In this document: positions 52,602 to 57,959 of the stretch, in pieces
How positions within the stretch are numbered: position 1 is the stretch's first letter
Layout of the letters: every line of letters begins with the position of its first letter
Source of the DNA: an uncultured Alistipes sp.
GTDB taxonomy: Bacteria > Bacteroidota > Bacteroidia > Bacteroidales > Rikenellaceae
DNA: 57,959 nt
Assembly: GCA_947573795.1 (NCBI GenBank)
Contig: CANPHE010000016.1
Coordinates: forward strand, 1-57,959
Direction of reading: 5' to 3'
Notes under the pieces: generated by a model
The model's input: only the letters and a program-made list of their open reading frames with translations
Databases searched by the model: none
What the model was told of the DNA's origin: nothing
Translations under genes and position numbers: made by a program

Positions 52602-53235
52602 CAATTAAGAATCTCGGTTAAGAGCCGGATTTTAGGGGGAACGTTTTCGTGGGTTGCAGCCTGCGGCCCGCGCCCGGCTAAAAGCCGGGATTTATGAAGG
52701 TAATAGGTTAAACGTGAAACGTTTTTGCGGTTCGCCGCCAGCGGAGGCTGCCGGAGCCTTCGGCGAGAGGTAGTCCGCCGCCGGGGGTGGCGGCGAACTG
52801 CGCGGCTCTCCGAGCCGCATTTTGCAGCAAAGGATTAAGCTAATGCCGCGAAACGGCACGAATTGGCATCAAAAGGTACAAAGAAAAAAATCGCGAAGGT
52901 GATTTGAAAATTTGCGAAAATCTTTTTTGACAGCGGATAGTGGGTTTCAGTCTGCGAAGGTCCGGCTAAGAGTAATGCAATTCAAAATTAAGAATTACCT
53001 TTTAATAGTAGAGCTGTTGTTCTGTTGAGGGCAAACCTCCGCCCGGGGAAGCCTACGGCTCGCGCGGCCCAAAGAGCCGCATTATTAATTATACGCAACC
53101 ATACGTCGAGGCAGTTTCTTGCCTGTCGATTCGCTTAAGTCGGCCCTATGCTCGGATTGCCGAGCCGTTCCGGCAGAAACGGTGCACGTTTGCTGCTGGA
53201 AAGCGACACGCCGCAAAGCGATAGGGAATTCCCTT
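52602..53235 (+). repeat. Decayed repeat cluster in the GH43-waaA gap
   Basis: This ~630-bp stretch has no supportable gene. It contains several half-units related to family A: GTGGGTTGCAGCCTGCGG (52650 on), CGGCTaaaAGCCGGGATTTATGAAGG, a second GTGGGTTTCAGTCTGCG (52946 on), and two GCGCGGCTCtccGAGCCGCATT-type hairpins (about 52801 and 53077). A family B copy is inverted near 53030-53070. At 53210-53226, CCGCAAAGCGATAGGG is the inverse of the A2 segment CCCTATCGCTTTGCGG. Confidence 0.5.
53030..53074 (-). repeat. Family B GC-rich repeat, copy B2 (inverted)
   Basis: On the minus strand: GCGCGAGCCGTAGGC then TTCCCCGGGCGGAGG, near-identical to B1 at about 11335-11365. Confidence 0.5.
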
Positions 53236-54462
53236 TTAATGAAATAAGCTGCGGATGAAAATATCGGTAGCGCCCTGGTGGCGGGTGGTGTAGTCTTTGG
53301 CGATGCGGCTCGTGTCGCGCAGAACGGTTTCGTCGTCGTGCAGGGGGGCGAACCAGGCGCCCAGTTCCTCGTAGCTCGTCACCGAACGGGCGGCTCCGAG
53401 CGTCACCAGGTCGCGGGCCTCCTTGAATTTCTCGTATTTGGGCCCGAATGCGACGGGAAGTCCGAACGTCGCGGCTTCGAGCGTGTTGTGGATACCGACG
53501 CCGAATCCGCCGCCGATGTAACTCCACGAGGCGTATCCGTAAACCGAAGCGAGCAGCCCCACCGTGTCGAGGATCAACAGCTGCGTTCCCTCGAACGACG
53601 TGGTGTCGGTGCATTGCGTGTAACGGACGGCACCGCCGCGGGTCTCCTTCATCAGGCGGGCGATGCGCCCTTCGTCCATTTCGTGCGGTGCGACGATGAA
53701 TTTCACGTCGGGATTGTCGTTCATCAGCGGAATGAGCAACTCCTCGTCGGGGCCCCACGTCGATCCGGCCACGAACAGTCGGTCGTTACCTCGGAATCGG
53801 TCGATCAGTTCGATGCGGCGGGCGTTGCGGGCGATTTCGGCCACCCGGTCGAAACGGGTGTCGCCGGCGACCAGCACATTGTCGAATCCGATCTCGCCGA
53901 GCAGCTTTTTCGACTCTTCGTTCTGTACGAACAACACCTCGAACGATTCGAGGGCCTGACGCCACAGACCGCCGTAGGGGCGGAAGAAGATCGATCCGGG
54001 ACGGAAGATGGCCGAGACGACGAAGGTCCGCACGGAGCGGCGGCGCAACTCGCGCAACAGGTTGAGCCAGTATTCGTACTTCACGAAAACGGCGATCTCG
54101 GGATGCGCCGCGTCGAGAAAACGCCGGGCATTGCCCGGGGTGTCGATCGGCAGGTAGAAAATGTAGTCCGCACCCGCGTAGTTTTTGCGGATCTCGTAGC
54201 CCGAGGGCGAAAAGAAGGTCAGCAGGATTTTGTATTCGGGGTAGTCTCGTCGGATGCGTTCGATGATGGGGCGTCCCTGCTCGAACTCGCCCAGCGATGC
54301 GACGTGTACCCAGACGATGCGCGCTTGGGGATCGATCGTCTCGCGCATGCGGCGGAAAAGCTCTTTGCGGCCTTCGAGCCATAGCCGGGCCTTGCGGTGG
54401 CGCGGCGCTACGAGCCGGATGATCCCTACGTAAAGAATCAGACCGAGATTATAGAGCCACAT
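53236..54462 (-). CDS. waaA: 3-deoxy-D-manno-octulosonic acid transferase
   Basis: 408 residues, transfers Kdo from CMP-Kdo to lipid A. One N-terminal membrane segment (LYNLGLILYVGIIRLVAP) and a GT30 fold: VWVHVASLGEFEQGRPII with the catalytic Glu, KILLTFFSPSGYEIRKNYAGADYIFYLPID, and C-terminal GGFGVGIHNTLEAATFGLPVAFGPKYEKF as CMP-Kdo-binding motif. Length fits. A full consensus promoter lies at 54583-54614. Confidence 0.95.
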   Translation of the reverse strand: MWLYNLGLILYVGIIRLVAPRHRKARLWLEGRKELFRRMRETIDPQARIVWVHVASLGEFEQGRPIIERIRRDYPEYKILLTFFSPSGYEIRKNYAGADYIFYLPIDTPGNARRFLDAAHPEIAVFVKYEYWLNLLRELRRRSVRTFVVSAIFRPGSIFFRPYGGLWRQALESFEVLFVQNEESKKLLGEIGFDNVLVAGDTRFDRVAEIARNARRIELIDRFRGNDRLFVAGSTWGPDEELLIPLMNDNPDVKFIVAPHEMDEGRIARLMKETRGGAVRYTQCTDTTSFEGTQLLILDTVGLLASVYGYASWSYIGGGFGVGIHNTLEAATFGLPVAFGPKYEKFKEARDLVTLGAARSVTSYEELGAWFAPLHDDETVLRDTSRIAKDYTTRHQGATDIFIRSLFH

Positions 54463-54582
54463 CGGTAGTCGGAATATGGAATGTCGTATTTTTCACTTCG
54501 CCAATCTCTTCGGGGCCTGGTCGGAGGTCGTCCGGAGACGATCCGCGGCCTTTCGGCGCCAAATAGTTCAGTTTCAATTCGA

Positions 54583-54614
54583 CAAATATAGTATATTTTG
54601 TCCGATTTGCCAAA
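54583..54614 (-). promoter_or_regulatory. Complete Bacteroidetes promoter for waaA
   Basis: On the minus strand: TTTG at 54614-54611, 20 bases, TATATTTG at 54590-54583. The leader to the waaA ATG is ~115 bases and contains no obvious gene. Confidence 0.75.
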
Positions 54615-54700
54615 AAACTGTCGTATGAAATTTTGCGGAACGAATTTTTCAAACCCTTATCGCCTTGCGGGTTGCATCGGGAACCGCTGTTCGGAACGGG
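54615..54700 (+). repeat. Family A element, partial copy A7
   Basis: AACTGTCGTATGAAATTTTGCGG (end-like, diverged), then CAAACCCTTATCGCCTTGCGGGTTGCATCGGG (54651-54682). The hairpins and right end are missing or degraded in the remaining ~90 bases before the yraN stop. Confidence 0.5.
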
Positions 54701-54791
54701 GTGGGGCGGGGTGCCGTTTCGGGCGATCACCGGGCCCCGTTTCCGTTGCGGTCCGGTCGGACACGGCGCCGTACGTGCTTTTCCGGCGGAA

Positions 54792-55154
54792 TCACCAGTG
54801 GAATTCCATCGCCCGCTCGATCAGCTCCACGCGTGCGATATCCTCCGCGCCGATCTCGACGCAGGCCAGGTCGAACTGTACGTCGCCCGGCCACGGCGCC
54901 TGTTCGAGATACCGGATCGCGGCTTGTTGCAAAGCCCGGAATTTCTGCGGCGTGGCGGCCGCTTCGGGCGGTGTGAGGCTGCCGGTGTGCCGCGTCTTGA
55001 CCTCCACGAAATGCAGCACGCCGCCGAAGCGGGCGATGATGTCCAGCTCGTAACGGCCGAAGCGCCAGTTGAGTGCCAGCAGTTCGAATCCTTCCCGCCG
55101 CAAATACTCGGCTGCGGCCTGCTCGCCCCTTCGGCCCGTTTCGGCTGCGGTCAT
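54792..55154 (-). CDS. YraN/UPF0102 family endonuclease-like protein
   Basis: 120 residues. N-terminal GRRGEQAAAEYLRREGFELLALNWRFGRYELDIIAR and the core VLHFVEVKTR are the UPF0102 signature: Glu in the first helix, Asp in ELDII, and the E-V-K triplet form a PD-(D/E)XK nuclease-like site. A role in DNA processing is only suspected for the family. It lies 1 base after tyrA, in the pepE-bla-tyrA-yraN run. Confidence 0.9.
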   Translation of the reverse strand: MTAAETGRRGEQAAAEYLRREGFELLALNWRFGRYELDIIARFGGVLHFVEVKTRHTGSLTPPEAAATPQKFRALQQAAIRYLEQAPWPGDVQFDLACVEIGAEDIARVELIERAMEFHW

Positions 55155-55155
55155 T

Positions 55156-55998
55156 TCAACGGATGATTTTCTGAATGCTGTTCGCGCGGCGGATCGCGGC
55201 GGCGAGCCCTTCGGCGTCGTCGCGTTCGATCATCCGCCGCAGAAGTTGCAACTGGTGGATGTGTTCGCGCAGGACGTCGAGCACGTTGTATTTGTTGCGC
55301 AGCAGGATCGGCACCCACGTCTGAGCCGAGCTCTTGGCCAAGCGTACGGTGCTTTCGAAACCTCCGCCCGCCAGGTCGAAGATGCGGTGCTCCTCGCGCT
55401 CTTTTTCGAGCACGGTGTTGGCCAGGGCGAACGATGTGACGTGGGAGATATGCGAAACGTAGGCTGCGTGGAGGTCGTGCTCCTCGGACTCCATGCGGAT
55501 GATCGGGCAGCCGAGCGTGCGGAAAATCCGCTCGACGGTCTCCAGGGCGTCGGGATCGCTGCGGTCGGCGTCGCAGATCACCGTGTTCCGGCCGCGGAAG
55601 GCGTCGCGTTGGGCGGCCCGGGGACCGCTGTATTCCGTGCCCCACATCGGATGCACGGCGACGAAGCGGCCTCGGCGGGCATGCTGCGAGACGACCTCGC
55701 ACAATTCGGCTTTGATCGAGCCCATGTCCATCACGATCTTGCGATCCGTCGCACGGTTGAGCGCCTTGACGGCCAGCAGCGGAATGGTGTCGACCGGCGT
55801 GGCGAGTACGACGAGTTCGGCTTCGTCGATACCCTCCGCAAAGGGGACGATGCGGTCGGCCAGGCCGAGTTCGAGTGCCTGCGCGGCATGTTCTTCCGAA
55901 CTTTCGACGCCCAGGATTTCGTCGGCCAGACCGTGTTCGCGCAGGGCCAGGGCGAACGAACCGCCGATCAGTCCCAGACCGGCTATGAGTATTTTCAT
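55156..55998 (-). CDS. tyrA: Prephenate dehydrogenase
   Basis: 280 residues, NAD-dependent oxidative decarboxylation of prephenate to 4-hydroxyphenylpyruvate (tyrosine pathway). N-terminal ILIAGLGLIGGSFALALRE is the Rossmann motif; VHPMWGTEYSGPRAAQRDAFRGRNTVI and HDLHAAYVSHISHVTSFALANTV are active-site segments. No chorismate mutase fusion. It overlaps the upstream beta-lactamase gene by 4 bases. Confidence 0.94.
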   Translation of the reverse strand: MKILIAGLGLIGGSFALALREHGLADEILGVESSEEHAAQALELGLADRIVPFAEGIDEAELVVLATPVDTIPLLAVKALNRATDRKIVMDMGSIKAELCEVVSQHARRGRFVAVHPMWGTEYSGPRAAQRDAFRGRNTVICDADRSDPDALETVERIFRTLGCPIIRMESEEHDLHAAYVSHISHVTSFALANTVLEKEREEHRIFDLAGGGFESTVRLAKSSAQTWVPILLRNKYNVLDVLREHIHQLQLLRRMIERDDAEGLAAAIRRANSIQKIIR

Positions 55999-56948
55999 GG
56001 TCGTTGTGTTTTACGGGTTTGTGGGTAGGAATGTCCGTAGGGCGGCTGTTCGGACTCCGTATGGAGCGCCTCGGCATACACCGCTTCGGCGATGCGTGCG
56101 ATCATCCGGGCGTTCGTGGCGTCGTCTTCCCGCGAATCGCGGATGAATACGGCGAGGTAACAGCACCTTCCGTCGGGCAGGAGGAAGAATCCGGCGTCGT
56201 TGTCGCCGATTTTCGCACCTTCCGGAGTGCGGTCCGAACTTCCGGTCTTGTGCCCGAGGGGAACCTCCGCCGGGATTCCGGCCCGGAGTTTGTCGGCCCC
56301 GGTTTCGGTGGCCAGCATCGCCCGCAGCAAGGCGTCGAGGTATTCGCCCGAGATGATTCGTCCGTCGCGTATCGTCTTCAGCAGGCGGACCGCAGCCGAG
56401 GGCGAGGTGCGGTTGGCGTAGCAGTTCCGCAACTCCAGGTGCATCGTGTGCTCGGTCTGCGTGACGGCGAAATCCCGGATGCCCGCCCGGCGGATGCAGG
56501 AATCTACGGCGTACGTGCCTCCGGCCAGGTCGATCAATAGGTCGCAGGCGTTGTTGTCGCTCAGGGAGATGGCGTAACGGAGCAACTCCCGCGGGGTGAT
56601 TCGCAGCGAGCTGCTGTCCGCTCGGGCATCCCGCAGCGGGCTGTACGTATTCGGTCGCAGCACCTCGGCCGGGAAAATGAGTTCTTCGTCCAGCGACGCC
56701 TTTTCGCGCTCCATCTTCGACAGTGCGGCGACGGCGACGTGGAGTTTGAATACGCTCATCATGGGGTAGCGGTCATCGTCGCCGGAGGCGATCGTTTCGG
56801 CCGCTCCGGGGAGCAGTGCCGCGAATCCGACGGTCGCCTGTTTCCCGTGCGTGATCCGGGCTGCCGCGTCGAGCAGCCCTGCGGAACGGGTCTGCGCCCC
56901 GCACGGTGCGACCGAACAGAGCAGCAGCAACAGGAGAAGTCGGGGCAT
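55995..56948 (-). CDS. Class A beta-lactamase (Bacteroidetes A2-like)
   Basis: 317 residues. Signal peptide MPRLLLLLLLCSVAPCGAQ, so periplasmic. Active-site motifs: MSVFKLH (SxxK), SDNNACDL (SDN), TEHTMHLE (omega-loop Glu, arranged as in PER/CblA-type A2 enzymes) and GHKTGSSDR (KTG). All three catalytic motifs are intact, so it may hydrolyse beta-lactams; the substrate range is not predictable. It sits 5 bases after pepE and overlaps tyrA, as a housekeeping-gene neighbour, with no mobile-element genes nearby. The longer open frame to 57407 runs into pepE and is not used. Confidence 0.9.
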   Translation of the reverse strand: MPRLLLLLLLCSVAPCGAQTRSAGLLDAAARITHGKQATVGFAALLPGAAETIASGDDDRYPMMSVFKLHVAVAALSKMEREKASLDEELIFPAEVLRPNTYSPLRDARADSSSLRITPRELLRYAISLSDNNACDLLIDLAGGTYAVDSCIRRAGIRDFAVTQTEHTMHLELRNCYANRTSPSAAVRLLKTIRDGRIISGEYLDALLRAMLATETGADKLRAGIPAEVPLGHKTGSSDRTPEGAKIGDNDAGFFLLPDGRCCYLAVFIRDSREDDATNARMIARIAEAVYAEALHTESEQPPYGHSYPQTRKTQRP

Positions 56949-56953
56949 ACCTA

Positions 56954-57655
56954 TTATAATAGAAAACTCAAGTCCTCTCCGGGCTGCACTTCGAATGTTT
57001 CGACGCCTTTTTTGAAGATGCGCATCGGACGCTTGCCGATGAGCTCCAGCCGGTCGTTTTCGTAACGGAGCATGCACCCTTCGCGCAGCCCTGCGACCCA
57101 ACGGCGCGGATTGGCCTCGATGTACTCCAGGATACGCTGCTCGCGGGTCTCTCCGGCATGTCCCTCGGGGTTGGCGTCGAGGTAGTGGGGGTTGATCTGG
57201 AATTTCACGGCGCCGATCGCACGGAACGATTCGGGTTCGACGATCGGCATGTCGTTCGTCGTCGAGATCGTCGGGCAAGCCACGTTGCTGCCGGCCGACC
57301 AACCTACGTAGGGCGTTCCGGCCTTGATTTTGCGTAGGATAGCCGTCATCAACCCCTGGCGCTGCATCATCCGTGCCAGGGCGAAGGTGTTGCCGCCGCC
57401 GACGCATACGGCTTCGGCTTCGCGGATCATGCGGGCCGGATCGGCGGCGCGGTGTACCGAACGTATGCGGATGCCCAGTTCGGCGAAACGCGCCTGCACC
57501 TTCTTCTCGTACTCGGCGTAGGAGAAGGTCACGGCGGCGTAGGGGACGAACGCCACTTCCCGAACCCCGGTGAGGAAACGGCCGATTTCGGGCAGCGGAT
57601 AACGCAGGTATTCTTCGCCTGCATTGGTCGAATTGGATATCAGAAGTAATTTCAT
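56954..57655 (-). CDS. pepE: Peptidase E (alpha-aspartyl dipeptidase)
   Basis: 233 residues, family S51: cleaves Asp-X dipeptides. The nucleophile is in VGWSAGSNVACPTI; the CVGGGNTFAL loop and INPHYLDANPEGHAGETREQRI, with the His segment, are conserved. Cytoplasmic, length matches. First gene of the pepE-bla-tyrA-yraN run, with a -7 box at 57739. Confidence 0.95.
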   Translation of the reverse strand: MKLLLISNSTNAGEEYLRYPLPEIGRFLTGVREVAFVPYAAVTFSYAEYEKKVQARFAELGIRIRSVHRAADPARMIREAEAVCVGGGNTFALARMMQRQGLMTAILRKIKAGTPYVGWSAGSNVACPTISTTNDMPIVEPESFRAIGAVKFQINPHYLDANPEGHAGETREQRILEYIEANPRRWVAGLREGCMLRYENDRLELIGKRPMRIFKKGVETFEVQPGEDLSFLL

Positions 57656-57733
57656 AATCTGTTGATTATCTTTGTTATATGACGTGTTTTGTGCTAAATG
57701 TCCGAAAAATTGTGAATAAAAAAATCGGGGTGT

Positions 57734-57766
57734 TTTGCCAAAAGTAATAAAAAAGTGTTACTTTTG
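57734..57766 (+). promoter_or_regulatory. Promoter for acpP, overlapping the pepE promoter
   Basis: TTTG at 57734-57737, 21 bases, TACTTTTG at 57759-57766 (plus strand). The minus strand has TACTTTTG at 57746-57739 for pepE. A TTTTGCGCAAAA palindrome lies at 57762-57773. Confidence 0.75.
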
Positions 57767-57832
57767 CGCAAAAATAACCCGGAAATGTCTAGAACTATTT
57801 CCAAATAATTGTTTAACTAAAAACTTAAAATT

Positions 57833-57959
57833 ATGTCAGATGTTCAAAAGAAAGTCGTCGAGATCATCGTCGATAAGCTGGGTGTAAAGGAGTCGGAGGT
57901 AGTACCCGAAGCAAGCTTCACCAACCACCTGGGCGCAGATTCGCTCGACACCGTTGAGC
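57833..57959 (+). CDS. acpP: Acyl carrier protein (5' part, runs off the window)
   Basis: 42 residues present: [20 protein letters not shown], then [22 protein letters not shown]. The 4'-phosphopantetheine attachment Ser is in GADSLD. Carries growing acyl chains in fatty acid synthesis. The start is decided by the typical MSDV...KVVEII sequence. It has a consensus promoter 67 bases upstream of the ATG. Confidence 0.95.
   Translation, partial: MSDVQKKVVEIIVDKLGVKESEVVPEASFTNHLGADSLDTVE

Noticed and set aside
52602..53235. Possible CRISPR array because of repeated hairpins
   Set aside because: Unit lengths and spacing are irregular, repeats are degenerate, and no cas genes are near.
55995..57407. 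Beta-lactamase fused to an upstream 150-residue domain
   Set aside because: The added part is out of frame with pepE and covers it; the true signal peptide starts at 56948.
1..57959. tRNA or rRNA genes in the gaps
   Set aside because: I looked for cloverleaf arms, CCA ends and rRNA-like segments in the longer gaps and saw none, though a tRNA scan would be decisive.

Overview
The window looks like a chromosomal segment of a Bacteroidetes bacterium, most likely Alistipes or a close relative in Rikenellaceae. This is inferred from family and promoter features, not from a database match. The DNA is GC-rich. Many genes have the Bacteroidetes sigma promoter (TTTG, about 20 nt, TAnnTTTG) in place of -35/-10 boxes. 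Typical Bacteroidetes families occur: PorX, DUF4251, DUF4861, EFR1-type ferredoxin, a plug-less TonB-type barrel, a short adenylate kinase, and a 29-residue basic protein between HU and RNase G. I see no rRNA, tRNA, CRISPR array, transposase, phage or defence gene.

Region by region. 1-9.5 kb: a truncated S9 peptidase; a NUDIX hydrolase; adk; thiL; and a minus-strand run of prolyl oligopeptidase, aspartokinase, Ser-type sulfatase and glycerophosphodiesterase. 9.6-16.2 kb: mdh, gcvH, dapD-hypothetical-birA, an SRPBCC protein, tsaE and the T9SS regulator porX. 16.6-31 kb, plus strand: HU, the tiny basic protein, RNase E/G, then mfd-coaX-outer membrane barrel-TPR-lptC-CBS/CorC-PpiD, a repair and envelope-biogenesis cluster with tight spacing or overlaps. 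31-40 kb: GNAT plus EFR1, nitroreductase lipoprotein, NUDIX, two DUF4251 paralogues, a sirtuin lacking zinc ligands, alanine dehydrogenase and a barrel protein. 40-52.5 kb: a pectin/galacturonate block. 53-58 kb: waaA; the pepE-bla-tyrA-yraN run carrying a class A beta-lactamase; and the start of acpP.

The galacturonate block is the main metabolic unit. UxaC, UxaB, UxaA, KdgK and KdgA carry D-galacturonate to pyruvate and glyceraldehyde-3-phosphate, ExuT imports hexuronate, and a secreted CE8 pectin methylesterase and a GH43 enzyme sit at its 3' end. A DUF4861 lipoprotein is divergent from uxaC. Between them lies an imperfect palindrome (TTGGT-CA-ACCAA) resembling ExuR/UxuR operators and covering the -33 region of the DUF4861 promoter.

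The most unusual signal is non-coding. A family of roughly 170-260 bp intergenic elements recurs across the window, near 2.0, 13.6, 17.1, 28.6, 32.6, 43.1, 48.2 and 54.6 kb, with a decayed cluster at 52.6-53.2 kb. The better copies have inverted-repeat ends (about ATATAC..), a core GCGGGTTG, a CCCCTCC/GGAGGGG hairpin that shows compensatory base changes between copies, and a GCGGCC-aaa-GGCCGC hairpin. The copy before uxaA is flanked by a perfect 17-bp direct repeat. They look like a MITE-like or structured mobile repeat family; two copies sit inside the galacturonate operon.
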